A DNA stretch of 64,000 nt from contig CAOQYN010000001.1 in the NCBI GenBank assembly GCA_948514425.1, positions 27,178-91,177 of the forward strand. The letters run 5' to 3'. Below the pieces are notes generated by a model. That model was not told the DNA's origin, ran no database searches, and saw only the letters and a program-made list of their open reading frames with translations. The translations under genes and the position numbers were made by a program. The DNA is from an uncultured Candidatus Saccharibacteria bacterium. Lineage in GTDB: Bacteria; Patescibacteriota; Saccharimonadia; Saccharimonadales; Saccharimonadaceae. This document shows positions 35,192 to 42,711 of the stretch, piece after piece (the stretch's first letter is position 1; every line of letters starts with the position of its first letter).

Positions 35192-35584
35192 ATGGCAAAA
35201 CCCGTTAAAGCCCAAATCATTATCCCCGCTGGCACACATCCGTGGTCGCACGAGCTTCGTGTTGCCAATATTCTAGCAATGGCTGGACATGTGGTGGAAT
35301 TCTTGCCGCCCGCAAAAATCAAAAGAGCAGACATTAAACTTGATAATACGGAATTTGAAATCAAATCTCCAATCACTAACAATCCTAAAAAGATTATTCG
35401 CAACGTCAAACGCGCCCTGGAACAATCACCGAATGTAATAATTGATTCAGCAAGGATTAAAGGAATGCGGGATGATACTCTTCGCAAATTACTCGTAAGC
35501 CGAGCTAAAGACCAAAAGACCCTGAAGCGGCTTTTGCTCATAACGAGACGTGGTCAGATCATTGACATCATGGCTCTTACCTGA
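35192..35584 (+). CDS. Stand-alone CdiA-CT-like tRNA nuclease domain
   Basis: 130 residues. HELRVANILAMAGHVVEFLPP, then KLDNTEFEIKSPITNNPKKI, NVKRALEQSPNVIIDSARIK and KRLLLITRRGQIIDI match the CdiA C-terminal tRNA nuclease fold (PF18451), with E-x-K (FEIKSP) and following His/Asp-poor core as the PD-(D/E)XK-like site. In CDI systems this domain is a toxin at the end of CdiA. Here it is alone, with TATAAT ending six bases before the ATG and no visible immunity gene next door. Confidence 0.72.
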   Translation: MAKPVKAQIIIPAGTHPWSHELRVANILAMAGHVVEFLPPAKIKRADIKLDNTEFEIKSPITNNPKKIIRNVKRALEQSPNVIIDSARIKGMRDDTLRKLLVSRAKDQKTLKRLLLITRRGQIIDIMALT

Positions 35585-35599
35585 TAAACTAAAGTTATC

Positions 35600-35645
35600 G
35601 AAGTTCTGCACGGGGTGTAATGCTCCTACCGCAGAGCTTCTTTTT
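35600..35645 (+). terminator. Terminator after the CdiA-CT-like gene
   Basis: GAAGTTCTGC (35600-35609) pairs with GCAGAGCTTC (35631-35640), then TTTTT. The 21-base loop is itself GC-rich. Confidence 0.65.
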
Positions 35646-35661
35646 GGTAATGAACTGCTAA

Positions 35662-35682
35662 AGACCCCACTTGGTGGGGTCT
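35662..35682. terminator. Terminator hairpin
   Basis: AGACCCCAC-TTG-GTGGGGTCT; it also ends the minus gene at 35697. Confidence 0.7.
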
Positions 35683-35696
35683 TCTAAAATTCAGTA

Positions 35697-36707
35697 TTAT
35701 CCCTTTGGCCGTATGATTATCTCATACTCTTTACCGCCCAGACAGATCTGACATTCCACTGGTTGATTACGGGTTGCCTTCTGCATCCTTGCCGTCAGGT
35801 TTTCCAACCGCAATTTTTCTTCTGCTGTTGCCTCCTGCTCAATTCTCTCTATGAGAGAATTGAGATTGACGGTTTTTGTGACTTCAAGTTCATGATATGT
35901 CGCCAAAAACTCCTCAATCTCAATCTGTTCTTTATATGCAAACAACATAGACGCCCAGTTGCCTTTATAGCCTAAGATACTTTGCATAGTTCTGGCGCAT
36001 GGCGTACCAATCGTCTTCACGCATCTATCGATCTGTGCTTTTGAAGGTAACTTGTCTGAGTCTAAATTCAGATGTTTCTGTACCCGTATTAGGCCCTGTA
36101 GGCAATCCGCCTTGCTGTAAGTAAATCTACGCTCTGCCTTAGTAGTCGCATCCCGAGATATACTTCGAGCATCAAGTTCTGCTTCCAGCTCTTGTAGGAT
36201 TTGCGACCGCTCCTCTGGGTGTACTGCCGTGTAGCGAGTCATACAATGCGTCCAAACCTTTTTATTCACTAGACGCCGTTGATATGCAGATGCTCTTGGG
36301 ATCGATAGTTCTACAGCGTGCATCCTGATCTCATCATAGGTCGGTAAACGCTCTATCCCGAGAAATTCTTGCAGCTTTATGGTGCCGAGCAGGAAATCCT
36401 CTAACGAATAAGACTTATTCGTGATATTTACCCCTCGCTGCTGCCAATTACACTGTCGTGTTTTCATTGCGGCTTTTTCGTGGATTTCATAAACTTTTGT
36501 TAGTCTATTCTCCACTATCGCCCAAGTTCCGAACTCTTCTAAAATCTGCTTGTATTCGTCTGGCCAACGCCGCTTAAGTGCGATCGGGCTCGGCATTTTG
36601 CCTTCCTTATCCCAAATCCTTATCAACCATGACAGCCATTTTTTCTCTCTCAACACCTTGTCACGCTGAGTTTCTTGGTCTGTCGTTGTCTTTATTGCTG
36701 TCTGCAT
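35697..36707 (-). CDS. Protein with repeated homing-endonuclease-associated (HNH_repeat-like) segments
   Basis: 336 residues from the ATG at 36707, preceded by GGAAGGGGTGG; an in-frame ATG 48 bases upstream lacks a site. Three segments repeat the pattern L-x-G-x(n)-P-x4-I-x(n)-R-x(n)-W: EFGTWAIVENRL, YQRRLVNKKVWTHCM and MQSILGYKGNWASML. This looks like the short helix-turn-helix repeats attached to HNH homing endonucleases, but no HNH motif is seen. So DNA binding is likely, function unknown. Confidence 0.6.
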   Translation of the reverse strand: MQTAIKTTTDQETQRDKVLREKKWLSWLIRIWDKEGKMPSPIALKRRWPDEYKQILEEFGTWAIVENRLTKVYEIHEKAAMKTRQCNWQQRGVNITNKSYSLEDFLLGTIKLQEFLGIERLPTYDEIRMHAVELSIPRASAYQRRLVNKKVWTHCMTRYTAVHPEERSQILQELEAELDARSISRDATTKAERRFTYSKADCLQGLIRVQKHLNLDSDKLPSKAQIDRCVKTIGTPCARTMQSILGYKGNWASMLFAYKEQIEIEEFLATYHELEVTKTVNLNSLIERIEQEATAEEKLRLENLTARMQKATRNQPVECQICLGGKEYEIIIRPKG

Positions 36708-36900
36708 TTTACCACCCCTTCCTTTTTTGTGCAGACTTAAATTATATTGTTTCAATGAAGTAGGATAATACTGTCAAAGTACATCCCCCATCTCCTAATT
36801 ATAGCACACATTATCAATAAAGTCAATAGCATCAGCCTAAATCTCCATAGTCTTCCAGAGCTTTATACCCATGCGGTATTTTTTCTCTATTTAATCTCAT

Positions 36901-36935
36901 GAAAAAGGGTCGTTCCGCCTCTGCAGTACGACCCA
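36901..36935 (-). terminator. Terminator of the lipoprotein gene
   Basis: GGGTCGT and ACGACCC form an inverted repeat at 36907-36934, just beyond the stop of the minus gene at 36951. Confidence 0.55.
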
Positions 36936-36950
36936 AAACGTCAAAATTGA

Positions 36951-37511
36951 TTACAGCCCCCACGCCTGAATATCCTCCAGCGCCACTTCCTTTGCAGAAA
37001 TGATCATCCTCGGCAGGTCATAATTATATCCTTCCGTGTAGATACCTACCGTTTTTACCTCAAAGAAACGCTCTTCTTTATCGGCTTCAGACATTAATTT
37101 TATTAAGTCCGCGCGAACAAGGTAGGTCGCGGTGTAACCATTCTCTACGCCACTCGGCAATACGCCTACCGCGCTAACTATACCGTAGGTAGAACCTGGC
37201 AGTTCTTCACACTGGGATATACGAAGGTAGGCTGTGTAAACCTGCTTTTCAGGCGTCATTACTACGGTAATTTTCTCCGGCGCCACAGGCTCATCCGGAG
37301 GCACATCCGCACTTTCTTTCGCCACTACGGGCTCGTCTTGAAGTACCGGATCTTCCTCCATTGCATTCTCTTCCGTCTCCTTTCTTTCCTCCATCCTCTC
37401 AGGAGGCTGAGACTGTGAACTCAAAGAGTCCGCATCCTGAGCGTTAGACTTACACCCAGCCAAACACGCCATAACCGCCGCTAATACTGCCAATAATACC
37501 TTCACTTTCAT
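36951..37511 (-). CDS. Putative lipoprotein
   Basis: 186 residues from the second ATG (37511), seven bases after AGGAGG; the first ATG (37517) is only one base away from it. MKVKVLLAVLAAVMACLAGC ends in a lipobox, L-A-G-C. An acidic, Pro/Glu/Ser-rich linker follows, then a C-terminal domain (from EKQVYTAYLRISQCEEL) of about 95 residues. No family recognised. Surface-exposed. The leader has a switch-like structure (see 37515-37560). Confidence 0.75.
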   Translation of the reverse strand: MKVKVLLAVLAAVMACLAGCKSNAQDADSLSSQSQPPERMEERKETEENAMEEDPVLQDEPVVAKESADVPPDEPVAPEKITVVMTPEKQVYTAYLRISQCEELPGSTYGIVSAVGVLPSGVENGYTATYLVRADLIKLMSEADKEERFFEVKTVGIYTEGYNYDLPRMIISAKEVALEDIQAWGL

Positions 37512-37514
37512 TTT

Positions 37515-37560
37515 CATTCCTCCTAAATTTCGTGTTGTAGAGGAATGACGTCATTCCTCC
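37515..37560 (-). promoter_or_regulatory. Candidate Shine-Dalgarno switch
   Basis: In mRNA order: GGAGGAATG (37560-37552), CATTCCTC (37547-37540), GGAGGAATG (37523-37515). The first and third are identical and the third holds the ribosome binding site and first ATG of the lipoprotein gene; the middle one is complementary to either. The perfect palindrome GAGGAATGACGTCATTCCTC (37540-37559) is the alternative hairpin. Confidence 0.55.
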
Positions 37561-37634
37561 CTAACTACTATCGTGTTACGCACCATACATAGATAGGGAA
37601 GAACGACTAGGGAACTTGTAACCATTTTGCCCAT
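37551..37634 (-). CDS. Possible 27-residue leader ORF
   Basis: MGKMVTSSLVVLPYLCMVRN then seven residues and TGA, which lies inside the first arm of the switch. Ribosomes reading it would cover that arm and free the middle arm to mask the downstream Shine-Dalgarno. It has no strong binding site of its own. Confidence 0.35.
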   Translation of the reverse strand: MGKMVTSSLVVLPYLCMVRNTIVVREE

Positions 37635-37660
37635 GTACCAGGCCTTCGCCTACTCATTAC

Positions 37661-37689
37661 AATATAGTACATAAAAGTAAAAATGTCAA
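37661..37689 (-). promoter_or_regulatory. Promoter of the lipoprotein gene
   Basis: Minus strand TTGACA (37689-37684), 17-base spacer, TATATT (37666-37661). Confidence 0.65.
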
Positions 37690-37923
37690 TAGTAAAACGA
37701 TATATTTAATCATATCGCAAAGCAACCCCCATAGTTAGATTGACAATTCCGTATGTCTATAATACTGTTAAAGAGGTTCTCATGGAGAGCTGAGTTTTGA
37801 TAAGATTTTATCAAGCAACGAGATCCTGTCAAAACCAAGCACATTAACAGATAAAAGATGACAAAATCTTCTAATGTGTTGGACTATATTTTGGCAAAAC
37901 GCCATAGAAAGGGGGACTATAGA
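37690..37923 (+). promoter_or_regulatory. Leader of the first Nudix gene
   Basis: TATAAT at 37758-37763 is a clear -10; the TTGACA at 37740 is only 12 bases away. The leader folds: GTTTTGA near 37793 pairs with TCAAAAC near 37830, with an inner TTGATAA-GAT-TTTATCAA hairpin. No other gene is seen here. Confidence 0.45.
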
Positions 37924-38550
37924 ATGTCCAAAATAATTATTCCAGAAAGTTGTTATCCAGAGGTCGCTGTCACTGTTACGAGGTGGGTGGATACCTATTT
38001 CGGACCCACGCTATCTTACGACGACTCCCTGCAGGCAAGCATCAATCAATGGGGATTGCCTTGGTTTCGAGCTGGTGCCATTGTCCGCAATGCAGAAGGA
38101 AAGATTCTCATGATGCATGAAGGACGCGTGCAAATCAAGAAGATTAAAGACGAAGTTCTGAAGAATCAGTTGCTTTCCGCAGGTCGCAAACCAAGCGAGT
38201 GGGTAGATGGTGATGGTGGCTGGAATCTACCATCTGGAAGATTGAAACCTGGAGAAAGCTTCGAGGATGGTGTACAGCGTGAAATTAAAGAAGAGAGTGG
38301 CTGGGATATAGCCATCAAAGATTGCCTTCACATCAGACAGAGCAATAAACCAAGCAATATGTATATATTGCCAGTGTATCTCGCTGAAGCCATTGCTGGA
38401 CCAGAGCGGTACAAGACTGCTGAAACTTCTGAAATTGGTTGGTTCTTGGAGTCAGAAATCCTTGGTATGTGCGATAAAGGTCTTTTACGCAGTCCAGAAT
38501 TTGTGACTGAGAGCATTAATTCCTATAAGGGGTATTTAGAGGCTCATTGA
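37924..38550 (+). CDS. Nudix hydrolase
   Basis: 208 residues from the ATG at 37924, after GAAAGGGGG; a longer frame from 37858 is possible. The Nudix box is complete: G-x5-E-x7-REIKEESGW (from GRLKPGES). Nudix enzymes cleave nucleoside diphosphate-linked substrates. Substrate unknown. It has a long leader and its own terminator. Confidence 0.88.
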   Translation: MSKIIIPESCYPEVAVTVTRWVDTYFGPTLSYDDSLQASINQWGLPWFRAGAIVRNAEGKILMMHEGRVQIKKIKDEVLKNQLLSAGRKPSEWVDGDGGWNLPSGRLKPGESFEDGVQREIKEESGWDIAIKDCLHIRQSNKPSNMYILPVYLAEAIAGPERYKTAETSEIGWFLESEILGMCDKGLLRSPEFVTESINSYKGYLEAH

Positions 38551-38573
38551 TCATCTCATATCTGCGCATTCGA

Positions 38574-38610
38574 ATGCGGTCTAATCTATCAGATTAGACC
38601 GCATATTTTA
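38574..38610 (+). terminator. Terminator of the first Nudix gene
   Basis: ATGCGGTCTAATCT-ATC-AGATTAGACCGCAT then ATTTTATT. Confidence 0.85.
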
Positions 38611-38641
38611 TTGCAATACCCACACAAGAGGAGGTGAGAAA

Positions 38642-39235
38642 TTGGGTATTATTCAGTACTTTTATAACAAAATATGCGCCCGTATCAAGGCACCCAAGAT
38701 TATTGCAGATCGCAGTGAGCTTTTTCGACTCGAAGTCACCAAAGTTCACCGCAAACGTTGGGGTGATTCGTGGTATCGTGCTGGCGTCGTTGTTACAAAC
38801 GACAAAGGAGAATTTCTACTCGTTGAAGAACTTCGCACGCGAAGGAACGGTGTTTGGTATGACAGCCAGGACATGTGGAACATTCCCGCTGGCAGTTGCC
38901 GCGAAGACGAGCAATTTGTCGATGCTGCAGTTCGCGAGGCACATGAAGAGCTAGGTCGTGGTGTTAAACTAGAAGGGATTTGTGCCATCAAACACGGCAA
39001 ACACAACGACGACCCCTGTCTGCTTGTGGTCTTCGCCGCTGAACTCACTAATGAAGTTTTCGAGTTCGATCATCAAGAAATCAAATCTCAACATTGGTTC
39101 TCCGAGAGAAAGATCTATGATCTACATCGGCAAGGTAAATTACGCAGCCCCGATCTCGTACTCCAAACCATTATAAATTACAAACGGGGCCTCATTATGC
39201 CACTTGAAATTATCAACGAATCATATAGTGGTTAA
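38642..39235 (+). CDS. Nudix hydrolase (TTG start)
   Basis: 197 residues starting at TTG (38642), since GAGGAGGTGAG sits just before it and no ATG is near. Box: G-x5-E-x7-REAHEELG (from GSCREDEQ). Only weakly like the neighbour at 37924, but both have G-x-W-Y/F-R-A-G (WYRAGVVV and WFRAGAIV) before the box, so they may be old paralogues. Confidence 0.86.
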   Translation: MGIIQYFYNKICARIKAPKIIADRSELFRLEVTKVHRKRWGDSWYRAGVVVTNDKGEFLLVEELRTRRNGVWYDSQDMWNIPAGSCREDEQFVDAAVREAHEELGRGVKLEGICAIKHGKHNDDPCLLVVFAAELTNEVFEFDHQEIKSQHWFSERKIYDLHRQGKLRSPDLVLQTIINYKRGLIMPLEIINESYSG

Positions 39236-39246
39236 TAGTTCTACTC

Positions 39247-39280
39247 AAACCCTCAGCCAAGATGCTGAGGGGTTTATTTA
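39247..39280 (+). terminator. Terminator after the second Nudix gene
   Basis: CCCTCAGC-CAAGAT-GCTGAGGGG with a TTTATTTATTTT tail. Confidence 0.8.
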
Positions 39281-39282
39281 TT

Positions 39283-39309
39283 TTAGCACTATTGACACAC
39301 GAGTGCTAA
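39283..39309 (+). promoter_or_regulatory. CIRCE operator 1 over a dnaK promoter
   Basis: TTAGCACTA-N9-GAGTGCTAA, one mismatch from the HrcA operator. Its spacer holds TTGACA (39292-39297); TATTAT follows at 39315-39320 with a 17-base spacer. Confidence 0.88.
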
Positions 39310-39328
39310 TTTGCTATTATTAAAGTAA

Positions 39329-39355
39329 TTAGCAGTCTTGACAACCGACTGCTAA
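39329..39355 (+). promoter_or_regulatory. CIRCE-like operator 2 over a second dnaK promoter
   Basis: TTAGCAGTC-N9-GACTGCTAA: a perfect inverted repeat with a C-to-G change in both arms. The spacer again holds TTGACA (39338-39343); TATAAC follows at 39359-39364. Confidence 0.75.
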
Positions 39356-39409
39356 TGATATAACCTAGAAATAGAATTATTTTGTTTAAAAACACTCGAT
39401 TCGAGCCAA

Positions 39410-39529
39410 AAGTAAGTTTTAAGAATTTTCGAAGACAATAAGAGCGCGAGCACACGCGCAGCGCAGAATGAGCGCCTCGTGTGGACGGGCGCGCGAATGG
39501 TTGGCTTAGAGAATACTTAAAACTTACTT
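39410..39529 (+). ncRNA. Long structured dnaK leader
   Basis: AAGTAAGTTTTAAG (39410-39423) is perfectly complementary to CTTAAAACTTACTT (39516-39529). Inside, CACACG and CGTGTG and GCGC arms give nested hairpins. The Shine-Dalgarno (AAAGGAAA at about 39556) is outside, so it is not a simple thermometer hairpin; it may stabilise the mRNA. Confidence 0.6.
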
Positions 39530-39568
39530 CTATCTCTCGTCTCGTGTTTATTAAAGAAAGGAAATTAT

Positions 39569-41464
39569 ATGTCAAAAATCATTGGTATTGACCTCGGTAC
39601 AACCAACTCCGCCTTTGCCTACATGGTTGCTGGCAAACCAGAGGTAATCACAAATAGCGAAGGCGACCGCACCACTCCGAGCGTCGTTGCCGTTACCAAA
39701 AAAGGCGACCGCCTAGTCGGTAAAGTTGCTCAGCGTCAACGTGTCACGAACCCTAAAAATACAATTTACGGCATCAAGCGTTTGATTGGCCGCAAATTCG
39801 ACGATAAAGAAGTGCAGCGTGACCTCGACATCATGCCTTACAAGATCGTCAAAAAAGGCAATGGCGTCGCTGTCGAAATGGACGGCAAGGAATACACCCC
39901 AGAGGAGATTTCCGCCATGGTTCTCTCCAAGATCAAAGCCGATGCCGAAGCTTTCCTTGGCGAGCCGGTCACTGAGGCGATTATCACCGTCCCAGCCTAT
40001 TTCGACGATTCTCAGCGCCAAGCAACCAAAGACGCCGGCAAGATTGCTGGCCTCGAAGTCAAGCGCATTATTAACGAGCCGACTGCTGCCGCTCTAGCTT
40101 ATGGTCTAGAGAATAAGAAAGATGAACAAATCGCCGTCTTCGACCTTGGTGGTGGTACTTTCGACGTTTCGATTCTTGAACTTGGTGATGGTGTTTTTGA
40201 AGTAAAATCCACTAACGGTGATACTCACCTCGGTGGTGAAGACTTCGACAATGTCATCGTGAACTTCCTACTTGATGAGTTCAAAAAAGAATCTGGCATC
40301 GACATCAAAAATGACGCTGCCGCTATGCAGCGCGTCAAAGACGAAGCTGAAAAAGCTAAAAAAGAGCTTTCTAGCGCCAAGGAAGTTGAGATCAACCTAC
40401 CATTCTTGACTGCTGATGCTGACGGTCCAAAACATTTTGAATACACTTTGACCCGTGCAAAACTCGAAGAGTTGGTCAAACCTCTCCTCGAACGTCTCGC
40501 TGATCCTGTAGAAAAAGCTCTCAAGGATGCAAAACTCACTGCTAAGGACATTGACGAGGTTGTTATGGTTGGTGGTATGACTCGTATGCCAGCCGTTGTC
40601 GAAGAGGTCAAGAAAATCTTTGGCAAAGACCCAATGCAGGGTGTCAACCCCGACGAAGTTGTCGCTGTTGGTGCTGCTATCCAAGGCGGCGTTCTCCAAG
40701 GTGATGTCAAAGACGTCCTCTTGCTCGATGTTACTCCGCTTTCTCTCGGTATCGAGACGATGGGCGGCGTTAGCACAAAACTCATCGAGCGTAATACTAC
40801 CATCCCGACGAGCAAATCCGAGGTCTTTTCTACGGCTGCCGACAATCAGCCACAAGTTGAGATTCATGTTCTTCAAGGCGAACGCGAAATGGCCGCCGAC
40901 AACAAATCTCTCGGTCGCTTCATTCTTGATGGTATCGCTCCTGCTCCTCGAGGCATTCCACAGATCGAAGTTACTTTCAATATTGATGCCAACGGCATTT
41001 TGAATGTTACTGCGAAAGACAAGGGGACCGGCAAAGAGCAAAGCATCACGATTCAGAATTCTGGCAACATGAGTAAAGAAGATATCGAAAAAGCTCAGGC
41101 TGAAGCCGAAGCTCATGCCGAGGAAGATAAAAAGAAGCGCGAAGCCATTGACGCCAAGAACCACCTTGAAAATGAGATTTATCAAGCCGAAAAAATGCCA
41201 GATGAGTTCAAAGACAAACTCTCTGAGGATGATGTAAAGACCATCAAGGACGCTGTCGCAGAAGCCAAACAAGCTCTCGCAGATTCCAGCTCTGATAAAG
41301 AAAAACTTGAATCCGCTGCAAAAGCCCTCAGCGACGTTCGTATGTCGATCGGTGCTAAAATGTACCAATCTGCATCTACTGAAGGTCCAGCCACGGAGTC
41401 AACTGACGATACTAAATCTGATGATGGCGAAGCTGTCGAAGGAGAAGTTGTCGACAAAGAGTAA
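39569..41464 (+). CDS. dnaK: Chaperone DnaK (Hsp70)
   Basis: 631 residues, typical. [55 protein letters not shown] and [10 protein letters not shown] are the ATPase signatures; [14 protein letters not shown] is the linker/substrate domain. It folds client proteins with DnaJ and GrpE. grpE and hrcA are not beside it. Controlled by two CIRCE-type sites and a long leader. Confidence 0.99.
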   Translation: MSKIIGIDLGTTNSAFAYMVAGKPEVITNSEGDRTTPSVVAVTKKGDRLVGKVAQRQRVTNPKNTIYGIKRLIGRKFDDKEVQRDLDIMPYKIVKKGNGVAVEMDGKEYTPEEISAMVLSKIKADAEAFLGEPVTEAIITVPAYFDDSQRQATKDAGKIAGLEVKRIINEPTAAALAYGLENKKDEQIAVFDLGGGTFDVSILELGDGVFEVKSTNGDTHLGGEDFDNVIVNFLLDEFKKESGIDIKNDAAAMQRVKDEAEKAKKELSSAKEVEINLPFLTADADGPKHFEYTLTRAKLEELVKPLLERLADPVEKALKDAKLTAKDIDEVVMVGGMTRMPAVVEEVKKIFGKDPMQGVNPDEVVAVGAAIQGGVLQGDVKDVLLLDVTPLSLGIETMGGVSTKLIERNTTIPTSKSEVFSTAADNQPQVEIHVLQGEREMAADNKSLGRFILDGIAPAPRGIPQIEVTFNIDANGILNVTAKDKGTGKEQSITIQNSGNMSKEDIEKAQAEAEAHAEEDKKKREAIDAKNHLENEIYQAEKMPDEFKDKLSEDDVKTIKDAVAEAKQALADSSSDKEKLESAAKALSDVRMSIGAKMYQSASTEGPATESTDDTKSDDGEAVEGEVVDKE

Positions 41465-41485
41465 GACTTAGTCGCTAAACGACCC

Positions 41486-41511
41486 AAAAATAGCCCCTAG
41501 GGGCTATTTTT
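41486..41511 (+). terminator. dnaK terminator
   Basis: AAAAATAGCCCC-TA-GGGGCTATTTTTG. Confidence 0.9.
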
Positions 41512-41576
41512 GCTGCCCCCTAATCCACTTTCCCCATACACCGTTTTAGTCAGAATATTTTACCCCACCACCGCTA

Positions 41577-41607
41577 TTGACAACTTATACTATCTATGCG
41601 ATTATAA
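41577..41607 (+). promoter_or_regulatory. Promoter candidate
   Basis: TTGACA (41577-41582) and TTATAA (41602-41607), 19 bases apart, upstream of a 235-base leader. Confidence 0.45.
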
Positions 41608-41737
41608 GAAAATCGGTTTCTCCAGTATTGCAGAGCATCCAGTACTTTATATTGCATCATAACATCATACTGTATGCCGTGGATGTATAGTGGATTGAGG
41701 TTTTCTTAACTTTTGCAAAAACGATACATTCTCTAGC

Positions 41738-41826
41738 CCAAACGGTTTACTTTGGCTTAATTATTTGAACCCAGCTAAACCGTTTGGCAGTGTTCGCCAG
41801 ACGGAAATTTAGGCCGGCGGGCGAAC
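41738..41826 (+). other. Structured leader with stacked inverted repeats
   Basis: CCAAACGGTTTA (41738-41749) and TAAACCGTTTGG (41776-41787) are perfect complements; GTTCGCC then GGGCGAAC (about 41792-41826) make a second stem. The gap 41512-41842 holds no other gene. Possibly a riboregulator; no known riboswitch recognised. Confidence 0.5.
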
Positions 41827-41842
41827 GCAGGAGGAAATAAAA

Positions 41843-42259
41843 ATGAGCAAAACAAATTTAAACACAACAACCAATACGACCAACGGAATCAAGCGCATTA
41901 TGGTGATTATGGGTATAATTGCGGCGATTGCTCTATTAGTGATCGGTCTAAGCTGCGTCGGTCTGTTCTATATACAGCCTGACGCTCCACGCGATACCCT
42001 TGTCTTGAGTGGATGTACGACTGTTGCTAGCAGCCTAGTCGGCGGATTGGCGTTTTTCGCGCTTTCGATTCGACATATGCGCTTTTGTGCATATCTACTT
42101 ACGTTTAGTAGTATCTGCGCCATGATCGGCAGTCTCAGACTTGTCATTGGTACTTATCTTGGTATAAATCTTTACAGTGCGTTATTGGCAGTCTACGCCA
42201 GTTTTCCGAGTCTGGCACTCACCATCCTACTTTCTCTTCGCCCAGACCATCACGATTAA
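41843..42259 (+). CDS. Four-helix membrane protein of unknown function
   Basis: 138 residues. Hydrophobic segments at about 18-40 (RIMVIMGIIAAIALLVIGLS), 52-72, 80-100 and 108-132. GCAGGAGGAAAT before the ATG is strong. No family recognised. Own promoter, structured leader and terminator, so it is a single-gene unit. Confidence 0.75.
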   Translation: MSKTNLNTTTNTTNGIKRIMVIMGIIAAIALLVIGLSCVGLFYIQPDAPRDTLVLSGCTTVASSLVGGLAFFALSIRHMRFCAYLLTFSSICAMIGSLRLVIGTYLGINLYSALLAVYASFPSLALTILLSLRPDHHD

Positions 42260-42272
42260 GGACCAATTCCGC

Positions 42273-42306
42273 AAATGCGCTCAATCTATTTGAGCGCATT
42301 TTTATT
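42273..42306 (+). terminator. Terminator
   Basis: AAATGCGCTCAA-TCTAT-TTGAGCGCATTT then TTATT. Confidence 0.85.
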
Positions 42307-42315
42307 CCTAAAAGC

Positions 42316-42673
42316 CCCCAGCTTTAGCTGGGGTTTACGTTTGAAGACAAGGTGCATAATAAGGGTCGTCCGGCAGGATGACCTTTATTGAAAGGAATAC
42401 GTCTATGCATTACAAACGTACAATTAGAACTTTATCACATTCATACTGCGATTTGAAGTATCATCTTGTTTGGACCCCCAAATATCGAGGCAAAGAGGAT
42501 ACTTTGCCTCGACCGTGGGTATTGATGAGCTAGTCGTAAGACGATATGTAAGACATCAAGAAAAATATAACCAAATCGAACAAGCAAACTTGTTTGACAA
42601 GATTTAAATATTAACTAAGCGATCCTGCCGGCATCGCCGGCGAGTCCAAAACCACCAGACCTCAGTCTGGTGG
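42316..42673 (+). mobile_element. IS200/IS605-type remnant with end hairpins
   Basis: The element is bounded by the hairpins CCCCAGC-TTTA-GCTGGGG (42316-42333) and CCACCAGAC-CTCA-GTCTGGTGG (42652-42673), as in IS200-type ends. Between them are broken pieces of a Y1 transposase (see 42405-42607). About 360 bases in all, so it cannot move alone, but a related TnpA could mobilise it. Confidence 0.7.
42405..42607 (+). pseudogene. Deleted IS200-type TnpA
   Basis: Frame 1 gives MHYKRTIRTLSHSYCDLKYH then LVWTPKYRGK, the N-terminal strand of Y1 transposases with its HLVW/K-Y-R motif, then stops at 42531. A second frame gives GIDELVVRRYVRHQEKYNQI then EQANLFDKI, the C terminus. About half of a 130-150 residue protein, including the catalytic HUH and Tyr, is missing, and a frameshift separates the parts. 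Confidence 0.75.
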
Positions 42674-42711
42674 TCGATTATTCATGTTATAATACAAAAA
42701 AGGAGTTATTT

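Noticed and set aside
37740..37763. TTGACA-TATAAT promoter of the Nudix gene
   Set aside because: The spacer is only 12 bases; only the -10 is kept.
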